NCBI RefSeq assembly: GCF_011759585.1
Contig: NZ_JAAOYV010000002.1
Span: 1,051,510 to 1,115,509, forward strand
DNA from: Frigoribacterium endophyticum
Lineage (GTDB): Bacteria > Actinomycetota > Actinomycetes > Actinomycetales > Microbacteriaceae
DNA length: 64,000 nucleotides
Reading direction: 5' to 3'
The notes beneath the pieces were generated by a model, which had not been told where the DNA came from, did no database searches, and saw nothing but the letters and a program-made list of their open reading frames with translations. Position numbers and translations under genes: made by a program. Position 1 is the first letter of the stretch, and each line of letters opens with the position of its first letter. Below are positions 35,995 through 44,011 of the stretch, one piece after another.

Positions 35995-36477
35995 GTGCTC
36001 AAGGGCATCGACCCCGTCCTCACCGCCGAGCTGCTGTCGGTGCTCATGTCGATGGGGCACGGCGACCAGCTGCTGCTCTGCGACGTGAACCACCCGGCCG
36101 CGTCGATCGCGGCCCACACCACCCACGGCACCGTCGTCGACCTCGCGGGCTGCGACCTGCCGCGGGCCGTGGGCGCCGTCCTGTCGCTGATGCCGCTCGA
36201 CACGTTCGTCGAGGCACCCGTGACGCGGATGGCGGTGGTGGGCGACCCCGACCGGCTCGTGCCGGTGCACCACGCCGTGCAGGCCGCGGTCGACGCCGCC
36301 GTCGGCGGGGCCGTGCCGGTGGAGGCGCTGGAGCGGTTCGACTTCTACGCCGCGGCCCGCGGGGCGTTCGCGGTCGTGCGGACCAGCGACTGGGGGCCGT
36401 ACGGGTGCTTCCTGCTGCGGAAGGGCGTGGTGGAGGGCAGGGCGTCGGGCGGGGCAGAGGCCGCCGCAGGGGCGTGA
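35995..36477 (+). CDS. RbsD/FucU-family sugar mutarotase, FucU-like
   Basis: This 160-residue protein starts at a GTG with GAAGGAG eight bases upstream. The N-terminal GHGDQLLLCDVNHP matches the active-site His-Asp region of the FucU branch. The C-terminal RFDFYAAARGAFAVVRTSDWGPYGCFLLRKGVV is also FucU-like rather than RbsD-like. These decameric enzymes interconvert alpha and beta anomers of fucose or ribose. As last gene of the operon it would speed the supply of the right anomer to the kinase or isomerase. Confidence 0.87.
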   Translation: MLKGIDPVLTAELLSVLMSMGHGDQLLLCDVNHPAASIAAHTTHGTVVDLAGCDLPRAVGAVLSLMPLDTFVEAPVTRMAVVGDPDRLVPVHHAVQAAVDAAVGGAVPVEALERFDFYAAARGAFAVVRTSDWGPYGCFLLRKGVVEGRASGGAEAAAGA

Positions 36478-36490
36478 GCCTCCGGGTTCG

Positions 36491-36721
36491 TCACCCGATG
36501 CGCGTGGCGTGTTCCAGCACCGACTCGGCGAGCGCGGCGCGGGCTCCGACGACCTCGATCCCGAGCAGTCGCCCCTCAGCGTCGAAGTCGAGCACGACGG
36601 TGGCGCGGTCACCGGGGGCCTCGACGACCTCCTGGGCGACGGCGGCGCCGCGGCCGACGCGCGGCACGAGCTGGATGTAGGCGCAGTCGGCGGACGCGTC
36701 GTAGGTCACGGGGAGGTCCAT
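36491..36721 (-). CDS. DUF2283 family small protein
   Basis: This 76-residue protein has the compact beta pattern of DUF2283: VTYDASADCAYIQLVP at the start and VVLDFDAEGRLLGIEVVGA in the second half. The family is widespread and without known function; some members lie near toxin-antitoxin-type loci, but no partner toxin is visible here. It lies 9 bases before the start of the membrane gene on the same strand, so they may share a transcript. Confidence 0.8.
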   Translation of the reverse strand: MDLPVTYDASADCAYIQLVPRVGRGAAVAQEVVEAPGDRATVVLDFDAEGRLLGIEVVGARAALAESVLEHATRIG

Positions 36722-36730
36722 CGCGCCACG

Positions 36731-37336
36731 CTAGCGCGCGGCTGACGTGCCGGAGTCGGCCCTGCGCGCCGCGGCCAGGGCCTTCCAGAGGTCGTCGGCG
36801 ACGAGGTGCGCCTCGGTGCTGACGACGGGCAGGGGCTCGCGCCCCACGATCTCGAGCACGACCCACCGACCGCCTCGGAGCCGCCGACGGTGGTCGACCG
36901 GCTGCACGCTGACGGTGCCGACGGCGTCGAGCGGCCACTCCTCGGAGCGGGAGCCCCGCCACCGGGCGGAGGCGCGGGGCACCCACCGCAGGCGCGTGGT
37001 CGAGAGTGCGAGCACGCCGGTCAGCCCGGCACCGCCGGTCGGCCGGACGATCTGGGCCGTGGTGCCCCAGACCAGGCGCTCACCCGCATCGACCGGGAGG
37101 CGACGCCACGCCCCCGGGGCCCGCAGGTCGATGACGACGGCGACCAGCGCCAGCAGCCCGAGCACGACTCCGGCGATCAGGGTCATGACCCAGAACCACC
37201 CCCGGTCCCGGTCGTGATCGAGGAGCTGCAGGGCGACGACGCCGGCGAGGACGACCGGCGGCGCGGCACCCCACCACGCCCGCGAGCGCAGGGCTCGCTC
37301 GGAGGGAGAGGCGGGAGGGTCGAGGGCTGCGGCCAT
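36731..37336 (-). CDS. Membrane protein with PH/GRAM-like domain, unknown function
   Basis: This 201-residue protein has two hydrophobic helices (about 24-40 and 49-72) followed by a soluble beta-rich domain (VWGTTAQIVRPTG, GVLALSTTRLRWVPR, RWVVLEIVGREPLPVV). The layout resembles actinobacterial membrane-anchored PH/GRAM proteins. I do not recognise a specific family. It is upstream of the DUF2283 gene on the same strand. Confidence 0.6.
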   Translation of the reverse strand: MAAALDPPASPSERALRSRAWWGAAPPVVLAGVVALQLLDHDRDRGWFWVMTLIAGVVLGLLALVAVVIDLRAPGAWRRLPVDAGERLVWGTTAQIVRPTGGAGLTGVLALSTTRLRWVPRASARWRGSRSEEWPLDAVGTVSVQPVDHRRRLRGGRWVVLEIVGREPLPVVSTEAHLVADDLWKALAAARRADSGTSAAR

Positions 37337-37399
37337 GGGCCCATCCTGGTCGAGAGCGGTGCGGTGGGGACGTTGGCGGAGGCCTGGAGTCCGATCAGC

Positions 37400-37597
37400 T
37401 CAGGCGGCGGCCACGATCGGCACGATGATCGTGGCCGAGATGATGCCGGCACCGAGCCCGGCCAGGACGGTGACCGACCACCACGCTCGGCTCAGGACAG
37501 CTGCGCCACCTCGCCGGCGTACAACCAGGGCGGCGAGTACGCCGGCAGCCAGGAGCAGCGTTCCGATGATGAGCAGGACGATGCTGGCGGGACCCAT
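37400..37597 (-). CDS. Small two-helix membrane protein
   Basis: This 65-residue protein has two membrane helices (3-26 and 42-63) around a basic loop RRRGGAAVLSR. Codon third positions are GC-rich as in real genes here. No family recognised and no ribosome site is obvious. It is one of five small membrane proteins in 36.7-40.2 kb. Confidence 0.55.
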   Translation of the reverse strand: MGPASIVLLIIGTLLLAAGVLAALVVRRRGGAAVLSRAWWSVTVLAGLGAGIISATIIVPIVAAA

Positions 37598-37651
37598 GCC
37601 CGAACTGTAGTCAGCTGGTCACGAGCGAGGTCCTCCCCCGGCGGGAAGTAC

Positions 37652-37700
37652 GGTCCAGCATCGCTGATCCCACTCCGGAGTGGATCAGCGATCCTGGACC
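37652..37700. repeat. GATCCACTCC-family palindrome, copy 1
   Basis: GGTCCAGC/ATCGCTGATCC/C/ACTCC pairs with GGAGTGGATCAGCGAT/C/CTGGACC, with one bulge and one mismatch; arms are about 24 bases. The left flank CGGGAAGTACGG is shared with copy 2. It lies between divergent small membrane-protein genes. Confidence 0.8.
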
Positions 37701-37812
37701 ACGACTCCCGTCCCTGCCGCAGCGAGGCGAGCTCTCCGACCCACCGACCGCGGCGCTGCGTAGGCTCGCGGCGGGGGGCGAGCTCACTGCCGTGCCCGAG
37801 GGGGGAAGCGCG

Positions 37813-38349
37813 ATGGGGAAGAGAACGCAGTTCATCAAGGGCCAGGGCGTCCGGTTCGTCAGTGTCGGAATCGGCATGTTCGTCGGAGTGGGCGTCGTCC
37901 TGCTCCTCTGGGCCGTCGACGACGACCCGCTGCCGGTCGGGATCCTCATGGCCATCATCGCCGTCGTCCTCGTCATCGGCCTGGCGGCCACCGTCGTGGG
38001 GCTGCTCATCGCCCGCTCGGTGTTCGGTGACCGCGTCGAGGTGGCGCTCCGACGAGCAGGTGAGCGGAAGTGGCGGCACGGACGGCTCGAGCTGGCGCCC
38101 GGCCGCCTGACGTTCACGCCCTACCGCTGGCAGATGCGGTTCGTCTCCGGTGATCCGCTCGACTTCGAGGTGCGCGAGGTGGGGGCCGACACGGGCCGTC
38201 GCCCGTCTCCGACGCAGAGCCTGACCGTGAACCCGGCCCTCCACCTCGTCGACGTCGAGACCGACCAGGGCACGCTGGAGCTCGGGGTGCAGGCCCACCA
38301 GGTCGACGACCTGCGCGGGCGGCTGCAGCCGACCCGCGCCTCCTCGTGA
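37813..38349 (+). CDS. Membrane protein with DUF2550/PH-like domain
   Basis: This 178-residue protein starts at ATG 37813 with GGGGGAAG nine bases upstream; a GTG 21 bases earlier is less likely. Two membrane helices (about 14-34 and 41-66) are followed by a soluble domain (KWRHGRLELAPGRLTFTPYRW, FEVREVGAD, ALHLVDVETDQG). The pattern resembles actinobacterial DUF2550-type proteins, a weak match by eye. Its stop overlaps the next GTG (GTGA), so the two are coupled. Confidence 0.6.
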   Translation: MGKRTQFIKGQGVRFVSVGIGMFVGVGVVLLLWAVDDDPLPVGILMAIIAVVLVIGLAATVVGLLIARSVFGDRVEVALRRAGERKWRHGRLELAPGRLTFTPYRWQMRFVSGDPLDFEVREVGADTGRRPSPTQSLTVNPALHLVDVETDQGTLELGVQAHQVDDLRGRLQPTRASS

Positions 38350-38609
38350 CCGGCACCGACGGAGGTCGCGATCCGGCGAGCGGCCAGGTGCGGGAGGCCC
38401 GTCGGCTGATGGTCGCCGGGGCCGTGTGCGTGGTCGTCGCGATCGTGCTGCTGTTGCAGCCCCAGGACGAGCTGCCCGTGCTGGGCGACACGTCGTCCGC
38501 CGCACGCATCATCGGCGGTCTCGGGGCTGTCTTCGTGATCCGAGCTGGCATCGGCCTCTGGCTCGTGCGCCGGGACCGACGGAGGCGCGGGCCCGACGAG
38601 CAGACCTGA
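38346..38609 (+). CDS. Small membrane protein
   Basis: This 87-residue protein has two hydrophobic segments (about 22-39 and 53-73) and an Arg-rich C-terminus. The GTG start overlaps the stop of the preceding membrane protein. No family recognised. Confidence 0.6.
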   Translation: MTGTDGGRDPASGQVREARRLMVAGAVCVVVAIVLLLQPQDELPVLGDTSSAARIIGGLGAVFVIRAGIGLWLVRRDRRRRGPDEQT

Positions 38610-38654
38610 CCGGGATCGTGCGGAGCACTGGACCCGCGGGAAGTACGGCCCAGG

Positions 38655-38690
38655 AACGCTGATCCACTCCAGAGTGGAGGAGCGATGCGG
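38655..38690. repeat. GATCCACTCC-family palindrome, copy 2 (degenerate)
   Basis: CGCTGATCCACTCCAGAGTGGAGGAGCG keeps the CCACTC/GAGTGG core and the CGCT/AGCG ends but has lost the middle pairing. The left flank CGGGAAGTACGG is the same as in copy 1. It lies about 45 bases after the stop of the small membrane gene. Confidence 0.7.
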
Positions 38691-38734
38691 GGGCGCACTC
38701 CCGGAGCCGCCCGCCGCGGGCTCACGTCGCGACC

Positions 38735-38754
38735 GACCTGACCTGACCTGACCT
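38735..38754. repeat. Pentanucleotide repeat (GACCT)4
   Basis: Four perfect GACCT units end about 22 bases before the next ATG. They lie where a promoter or leader would be, so slippage could change expression; no evidence of that here. Confidence 0.7.
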
Positions 38755-38776
38755 GACCCGACACGAGGAGCACGAC

Positions 38777-39010
38777 ATGGACGCCCGAGACACGACGAAG
38801 CGCGGAGCGCCCGGCGGCCTTCCCGGGGCGTGGTTCAACGTCGCCGTCTGCTCCGCCGTCCTGGTCGGCGCCGTCGTCTACACCGTGACCGGCCCGGACC
38901 TCCTCTCCGACCGGCTCATCGGCGCAGGCGTCGCCCTCATCGGCGTCGGCATGCTCGTCTTCTTCATCTCGGTCCTCCGCCGCGAGCTCGCCCGCCGTCG
39001 CGACCGCTGA
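38777..39010 (+). CDS. Small two-helix membrane protein
   Basis: This 77-residue protein has helices at about 20-38 and 45-66 and a basic C-terminus RRELARRRDR. GAGGAG lies six bases before the ATG. No known family. It follows the GACCT repeat. Confidence 0.65.
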   Translation: MDARDTTKRGAPGGLPGAWFNVAVCSAVLVGAVVYTVTGPDLLSDRLIGAGVALIGVGMLVFFISVLRRELARRRDR

Positions 39011-39127
39011 GGCCCCGACCCGCGCGAGGCTGAGCCGGCACCGGCATCGCCACCGGCACGCGAGCCCGACGCCTGCCGTGAGCGTCGCGGGTGGCACGGA
39101 CGCCGTCCCGGCCGCTAGCGTGCCCGG

Positions 39128-39613
39128 ATGAGCACCGACGAGTGGGAAGAGCGCGTGGCCGCCCTCTGGGCCGACGAGAGCGTCGACGACGAGCGGCGGA
39201 TCGCGCTGATGCGCGACCTCGCCGCCGACGCCCCGCACCCCGCCCTCGGCGCGTTCGAGCTCGGCGGCGCGCACGACTCCGGCGGCCGGGAGGCCGACGC
39301 CGACGTCTCGTACGCGGCCGCGACCGCCGCCGGGCTCGCCGCGGTCGACTCCGACCGGGCGGCGCGCATGGTCGTGCAGCACGCCTCGACCCTCCGCAAC
39401 CTCGGCCGCGTCGACGAGGCGATCACGATGCTCCGCGACGCCCCTCCGCACCCCGCGACCGGTGCGGCACCGAGGGTGTTCCTCGCGCTCGCCCTGCACA
39501 GCGCCGGCCGTGTCGACGAGGCGCTGCGTGTCGCGATCGAGGCCGTCGAGCCGACGCTGCCGCGGTACCACCGCTCGGTCCGCGCCTACGCGGCGGCCCT
39601 CACCGGCGACTGA
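39128..39613 (+). CDS. Tetratricopeptide repeat protein (TPR_5-like)
   Basis: This 161-residue protein is almost all helical with TPR-like pairs: ALGAFELGGAHDSGGREADA, AARMVVQHASTLRNLGRVDE and VFLALALHSAGRVDEALR. It matches the short actinobacterial TPR_5 proteins of unknown role, which probably bind a protein partner. ATG 39128 lies just after a GCTAGCGTGC stretch and has no strong ribosome site. Confidence 0.8.
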   Translation: MSTDEWEERVAALWADESVDDERRIALMRDLAADAPHPALGAFELGGAHDSGGREADADVSYAAATAAGLAAVDSDRAARMVVQHASTLRNLGRVDEAITMLRDAPPHPATGAAPRVFLALALHSAGRVDEALRVAIEAVEPTLPRYHRSVRAYAAALTGD

Positions 39614-39719
39614 GCGCGGGCGCGACCTCCCTCGAGGGCTCGCACCGCGACTCCTGCCCGCCCCCGCCTCGACGACTCGGTCGGCCGGCGGAGGCGGAGA
39701 AGGACCGTCGCGGATCGCC

Positions 39720-39739
39720 GATCCACTCCAGAGTGGATC
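39720..39739. repeat. GATCCACTCC-family palindrome, copy 3 (short)
   Basis: GATCCACTC and GAGTGGATC (9-base exact arms) flank CA. The upstream CGCGGATCGCC resembles the longer arm of the other copies but is not matched on the right. It lies about 100 bases after the TPR gene. Confidence 0.75.
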
Positions 39740-39814
39740 GAGCTCCTCAGCGACCGTCTCCCCAGCGACGACGTCACACCTCCGCAGGGCGCGCATCTGG
39801 TGTTCACTGCACAG

Positions 39815-39949
39815 ATGCCCGTCGAACCGCTCGTCGTCATGGCCACCTGGGCACCGCTGACGCCCGTCGGCATCATCGTCTTCAGCATCGCGTGCGTCGC
39901 CGTCATCGTCTCGTGGGTGCTGCAGTGGCGCAAGATGAACAAGGACTGA
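39815..39949 (+). CDS. Very small membrane protein (44 residues)
   Basis: ATG 39815 to TGA 39949 encodes MPVEPLVVMATWAP, one membrane helix (TPVGIIVFSIACVAVIVSWV) and LQWRKMNKD. Third positions are GC-rich. It lies 11 bases before the next small membrane gene on the same strand, so they form a pair. The start could also be the inner ATG at 39839. Confidence 0.5.
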   Translation: MPVEPLVVMATWAPLTPVGIIVFSIACVAVIVSWVLQWRKMNKD

Positions 39950-39960
39950 CACCGCTGACC

Positions 39961-40197
39961 ATGACATCGAGCCAGGTCGTCGCCCTCGTCATCTCCCCCT
40001 TCGTCGCCGTCTTCGGCGTGTTCTTCATCACCTCGCGGCACCACATCTCGCGGGTGGCGCGCCAGCTGCGACGCGAGCAGAAGCAGTACGTCGGCCCGTG
40101 CACCCAGTCGCCGACCCTGATGCTCGTCGCCGGCGTCGCCATCGTCATCGCCGCAGCGCTGATAGCCGTCGGAGCCTTGACCGGCGTCATCGACTGA
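39961..40197 (+). CDS. Small two-helix membrane protein
   Basis: The 78-residue product starts MTSSQVVALVISPFVAVFGV, then has a polar loop (SRHHISRVARQLRREQKQY) and a second helix (LMLVAGVAIVIAAALIAVGA). Codon use is like that of neighbouring genes, and it directly follows another tiny membrane gene. No family recognised. Confidence 0.6.
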   Translation: MTSSQVVALVISPFVAVFGVFFITSRHHISRVARQLRREQKQYVGPCTQSPTLMLVAGVAIVIAAALIAVGALTGVID

Positions 40198-40278
40198 TCG
40201 GCAGGCCCGAGCCACGAGCCCCGCGCCCCGCGCCCCGCAGCGAGCGCGACCGCGAGCGCCGCGCCGCGCCAGCGACCT

Positions 40279-41019
40279 TCAGCCGCGCGGCAGCGCCACT
40301 CCCGTCTCGCGCTCGAGCGCCGCGAGCACCTCGCCCTGGAAGCCCTCGTCGCCGACGGAGGCGTGCGGCTGCTGCTGCTGCTCCTCGTGGAACCAGTAGG
40401 CCCCGCTGACGTCGCCCAGCTCGCCGAGGGCGAGCAGCCGCTGCGTGCGGTGGCCGAGCTCGAAGTCGTCGGGCGCCCCCGCGCCTCCCATCTTCGTGGC
40501 GACCCAGCCCGGGTCGACCGCGTTGCTCCGCAGGTCGGGCCGGAGTCGCGCGACGGCCGCCGAGAACGCCGTCACGAACAGCTTGCTGTCGGAGTACGAG
40601 CCGGTCTCTCGCGAGCCCGACCAGTCGACGTCGCCCAGCACGGACGCCGTGCCGCTCTTGTGCATGCCGCTGCTGAGGTACACGTGCCGCGTCGGCGCCG
40701 TCACGAGCGCGGTGAGCAGGTACGGGGCGACGACGTTGACGGGCATCATCGCCGCGCCGCGGATCAGGCCCGCGTTGTGGATGACCGCGTCGAGCGGTGC
40801 GTCGAGCGCGTTCAGCTCGTCGGCGAGCGCCGTCACCGCGTCGCGGTCGCCGAGGTCGGCGACGACGAGCCGGGCTCCGCGGTCGACGAGCGGCCGCAGC
40901 ACCTCCCCGCGCGAGTCGCTGCGGGCGTGGACGACGACGTGGTGCCCCTGCTCGAGCAGGGCTTCGGCGGCGCCGCGGCCGAGGCCGTCGGTCGAGCCGG
41001 TGACGAGGATGTGTGCCAT
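40279..41019 (-). CDS. Short-chain dehydrogenase/reductase
   Basis: This 246-residue protein starts MAHILVTGSTDGLGRG, with the cofactor motif TGSTDGLG, an HNAG in place of NNAG, and the catalytic YSDSK. HARSDSR after the second strand suggests NADP(H). The C-terminal region contains a run of four Gln (HEEQQQQPH). Substrate is unknown. ATG 41019 is preferred to an upstream in-frame start that would read through the divergent promoter region. Confidence 0.85.
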   Translation of the reverse strand: MAHILVTGSTDGLGRGAAEALLEQGHHVVVHARSDSRGEVLRPLVDRGARLVVADLGDRDAVTALADELNALDAPLDAVIHNAGLIRGAAMMPVNVVAPYLLTALVTAPTRHVYLSSGMHKSGTASVLGDVDWSGSRETGSYSDSKLFVTAFSAAVARLRPDLRSNAVDPGWVATKMGGAGAPDDFELGHRTQRLLALGELGDVSGAYWFHEEQQQQPHASVGDEGFQGEVLAALERETGVALPRG

Positions 41020-41104
41020 GCCCCGATCCTGGCCCCGAGAGAGCACAGTCGGTCCAGGCACCTCCTCCCCCGCCCGTGTCGGTGGTCGCCTGCACGCTCG
41101 GATC

Positions 41105-42211
41105 ATGAGCACAGTCACAGGCACACGCCCCTGGCGCCGAGAGCGTCCTGCCCGTCGGCGGGCGGCCACGATCTGGACGGGCCCAGGGATGATGAGCGTC
41201 GTCGCGCTCGGCGAGCTCTACCTCACGTTCGTCTGGGCTGCTCTCGTCAGCGAGATCGGTGGGGACGACCTGTGGGCAGTCCTCGGTCCTCTAGCTAGGC
41301 AGGTCGGTTCTGACGCGCTGACCATCCTCACGGTCGTCCTGGGGCTTCTCGGCGCCCTCTTCATCGCACAGGTCCTCCCCACGGATCCTCTCGACCAGCG
41401 ACGCGACAGTGGTTCCGTCGGGCTCTTCGCTTATGGACTGGCTGGCACCTCGGCGGCCGTCGTCGTACTGGCCGCCGTCGGCACCCTCGCCCCTCGGCCA
41501 CGCGACTACGGAATGTGGAGCATCGTCGCCTTGGGTGCCGTGAGCACCGTCGTGGCACTCTGGCTCGGACTCGTCACGTTCGGGTCTCGCCGACGTCTCC
41601 GCCGACTGGCAGGGCTGCAGTTGCAGTCCACGGGGAGGACGCTGCTCCGATACGCAGAGTCGACACGCCCTTCCTCACGACCCGTCATCGACGCGGTCCG
41701 CGTCACCGTGCTCACCGGTGTCGCCACGAGCGCTATCGCCCTCGCCATCGCCCTCTTACGCGCTCCCAGGGAGATCGCACCGGACGAAGTCGCCGTGATG
41801 GGCGGTTTGTTCGTCTTGCTCACCACGCTCGGCGTCATCTCGGCCTGGTTCACCTGCGTCGTCAAGGCAGCCCGAATCGACATGGTCCGGCACGCCTGGG
41901 TCGGCACCGCCACGACCGGCGCCGTCGCCGGCGGAGTCGTGATGACCGCAGTCCTGCTCGGGCTGATCTTCAGCACGGCGCCTCTCGGGAACGCGCTCGT
42001 GCCCGCGGTGTTGGTGTCGCAGGTGCTCCCGCTGTTCACCGTGCTGAGCAGGGCCGGTGGTGGCCGGTGGTCACTCACGGCGGCCGTGGCGTCTGCGGAT
42101 CTGCGACGCATCCGTAGACGCCGGCTGGAGCTCCTCCGCGACCTCTACGCCCTGCGGAAGCGACGCCACCGCGGCACGTGGGTGGCACTCCGAGGTGCCG
42201 ACGTGACCTGA
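41105..42211 (+). CDS. Polytopic membrane protein of unknown function
   Basis: This 368-residue protein has about eight hydrophobic helices: two early (about 30-50, 58-80), a pair around 95-140, a pair around 195-235, and two more before 300. A basic C-terminal tail follows (RRIRRRRLELLRDLYALRKRR). No recognised family or catalytic motif. Base composition is slightly less GC-rich than its neighbours. Confidence 0.6.
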   Translation: MSTVTGTRPWRRERPARRRAATIWTGPGMMSVVALGELYLTFVWAALVSEIGGDDLWAVLGPLARQVGSDALTILTVVLGLLGALFIAQVLPTDPLDQRRDSGSVGLFAYGLAGTSAAVVVLAAVGTLAPRPRDYGMWSIVALGAVSTVVALWLGLVTFGSRRRLRRLAGLQLQSTGRTLLRYAESTRPSSRPVIDAVRVTVLTGVATSAIALAIALLRAPREIAPDEVAVMGGLFVLLTTLGVISAWFTCVVKAARIDMVRHAWVGTATTGAVAGGVVMTAVLLGLIFSTAPLGNALVPAVLVSQVLPLFTVLSRAGGGRWSLTAAVASADLRRIRRRRLELLRDLYALRKRRHRGTWVALRGADVT

Positions 42212-42264
42212 CGGAGAGCGGCCCGCCGCTCGGGTGCCACGATCACCTCCCCTAGCGTCGAGGC

Positions 42265-43038
42265 ATGACCTCCTCGCCCGCGACTCCCGCCCGACCCGAG
42301 CGCCCCGCCGACCCCGCGCGCCCCGCCGACCCCGACCGCCCCTCGCAGCCCGGCGTCGACGTCCCCGACCACCGCGGCCGCACCGGGCTCGACCAGGTGG
42401 GCCGCGACCTGGCGCGGAACCCGGACGTCGTCGTCCGCGACGTCGAGCTGACGAGCACCGGCTGGCACGTGCTGCGCCGCACGACCTTCGACCTGCGAGG
42501 CCGCGACGGGCGCTGGACGACCCAGCAGCGCGAGACGTACGACCGCGGCGACGGCGCGACGATCCTGCTCTACGACGCCGAGCGCGGCACGGTGCTGCTG
42601 ACGCGGCAGTTCCGCTTCCCCGCCTACGTCAACGGGCACCCCGACGGCATGCTCGTCGAGACGGGCGGCGGCCTGCTCGACCCCGACGACGCGGGCGACG
42701 CGACGGCGGCGATCCGTCGCGAGGCCGAGGAGGAGCTCGGCGTCCGCGTCGGCGAGGTCACCCCCGTCTTCGCCGTCTACATGAGCCCCGGCTCGGTGAC
42801 CGAGCGGGTGCACTTCTTCGCCGCGCCGTACACGGTCGACGACCGCGTCGGCCCGGGCGGCGGCCTCGAGGAGGAGGGCGAGGACATCGAGGTGCTCGAG
42901 GTCGACCACGAGGAGGCGCGCCAGATGATCCGTGACGGTCGCGTCGTCGACGGCAAGACGATCATGCTGCTGCAGTGGGCGGCCCTCGACGGCCCGTTCG
43001 CGCCGCGCGGCCCCGAGCGCGACACGCCCGCTGGGTAG
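42265..43038 (+). CDS. Nudix hydrolase, NudK/GDP-mannose or ADP-ribose type
   Basis: The protein has 257 residues with a Nudix box covering GGGLLDPDDAG and AAIRREAEEELGV (REAEEE carries the metal-binding glutamates). The context TRQFRFPAYVNGH before the box and YMSPGSVTERVHFF after it is that of the YffH/NudK branch, which hydrolyses GDP-mannose or ADP-ribose. A Pro/Asp-rich N-terminal extension of about 35 residues (ARPERPADPARPADP) is probably disordered. The next gene, a GntR regulator, starts ten bases later on the same strand. Confidence 0.88.
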   Translation: MTSSPATPARPERPADPARPADPDRPSQPGVDVPDHRGRTGLDQVGRDLARNPDVVVRDVELTSTGWHVLRRTTFDLRGRDGRWTTQQRETYDRGDGATILLYDAERGTVLLTRQFRFPAYVNGHPDGMLVETGGGLLDPDDAGDATAAIRREAEEELGVRVGEVTPVFAVYMSPGSVTERVHFFAAPYTVDDRVGPGGGLEEEGEDIEVLEVDHEEARQMIRDGRVVDGKTIMLLQWAALDGPFAPRGPERDTPAG

Positions 43039-43047
43039 GATCGCGCC

Positions 43048-43797
43048 GTGCCCACCTCCCTCTACGAGCAGATCGCCGACGACCTGCGCCGGCGGATCCT
43101 CGGCGGCGAGCTCTCGGTGGGCGACGACGTGCCGAGCGAGGGCGAGCTCGCCGAGCAGTGGCGCACTTCGCGGGGCCCCATCCGCAACGCCCTCGCCGCC
43201 CTCCGGTCGGAGGGCCTCGTCGAGACGCGGCGCGGCCGGCCCGCCCGCGTGGTGGCGCGCAAGGCGCACCACCCGGTCGACGTGTCGATCCCGTTCACGA
43301 AGTGGGTGCACGACGTCGGCGGCGAGCCCGGTGCCCGCACGCAGGAGGTCTCGCTGCGACGGGCCGGCGAGGAGAAGGCGCGGTCGCTCGGCATCGAGCC
43401 CGGCGACCTCGTGGTCGACGTCGTGCGGCTGCGCCTGGTCGACGGGCGCCCGACGATGCTCGAGCGGCTCACCTTCATCGAGGAGGTCGGCCGCGTGCTC
43501 TTCGACGTCGACCTCGACACCGTGTCCATCACGGAGTACCTCGACTCGCGCGGCTTCGGCTACGCCGACGTCGACCACGAGATCGACGCCGTCGCCGCCG
43601 ACGACCTCGACGCCGAGCTGCTCGACGTCGAGCCCGGCACCCCGATCCTGCGCCTGCACCGCGTGACGCGCGGGGCCGACGGGCGCACCTTCGAGGCCTC
43701 CGACGACCGCTACCGCAGCGACATCGTGCGCTTCACGGTCGCGGCGTCGGGGCGGGCCCGCGAGGGCGGGCACTTCATCCGGGCGCTCGGCGCCTGA
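43048..43797 (+). CDS. GntR-family regulator with UTRA domain (HutC type)
   Basis: This 249-residue protein starts at a GTG. The N-terminal GntR winged helix is LYEQIADDLRRRILGGELSV, PSEGELAEQWRTSRGPIRNA and LRSEGLVETRRG. The UTRA effector domain begins near PFTKWVHDVGGEP and ends with FEASDDRYRSDIVRFTV. UTRA domains bind sugars, amino acid derivatives or organic acids. It lies directly after a Nudix gene and may be in the same transcript, but its target is not obvious. Confidence 0.88.
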   Translation: MPTSLYEQIADDLRRRILGGELSVGDDVPSEGELAEQWRTSRGPIRNALAALRSEGLVETRRGRPARVVARKAHHPVDVSIPFTKWVHDVGGEPGARTQEVSLRRAGEEKARSLGIEPGDLVVDVVRLRLVDGRPTMLERLTFIEEVGRVLFDVDLDTVSITEYLDSRGFGYADVDHEIDAVAADDLDAELLDVEPGTPILRLHRVTRGADGRTFEASDDRYRSDIVRFTVAASGRAREGGHFIRALGA

Positions 43798-43910
43798 GCC
43801 GCCGCGCGGGCCGTCGACGCCCCGCAGCCGGCGAGCGCGGGAGGCACGGAGGCGCGGAGAGCGCACCACCGGAGGCTCGGCGGGTGCAGCGCGGGGGGCG
43901 CGGGAGGCGC

Positions 43911-43950
43911 GGTCCAGGATCGCTGATCCACTCCGGAGTGGATCAGCGAT
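43911..43950. repeat. GATCCACTCC-family palindrome, copy 4 (perfect)
   Basis: ATCGCTGATCCACTCC (43919-43934) and its exact complement (43935-43950) form a 32-bp loopless palindrome, preceded by GGTCCAGG as in copy 1. The right flank contains ACTTCCCGG, the complement of CGGGAAGT found left of copies 1 and 2. It lies between the GntR and GrpB genes. Confidence 0.85.
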
Positions 43951-44011
43951 GACGGCGTGCACTTCCCGGCCGGTCGACGTCCGGCCCGCCGCCCCTCGGT
44001 AGGCTCGCGCC

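Noticed and set aside
39815-40197. A single longer protein across the two small membrane genes
   Set aside because: The two frames differ and a stop codon separates them; each has its own start and helix.
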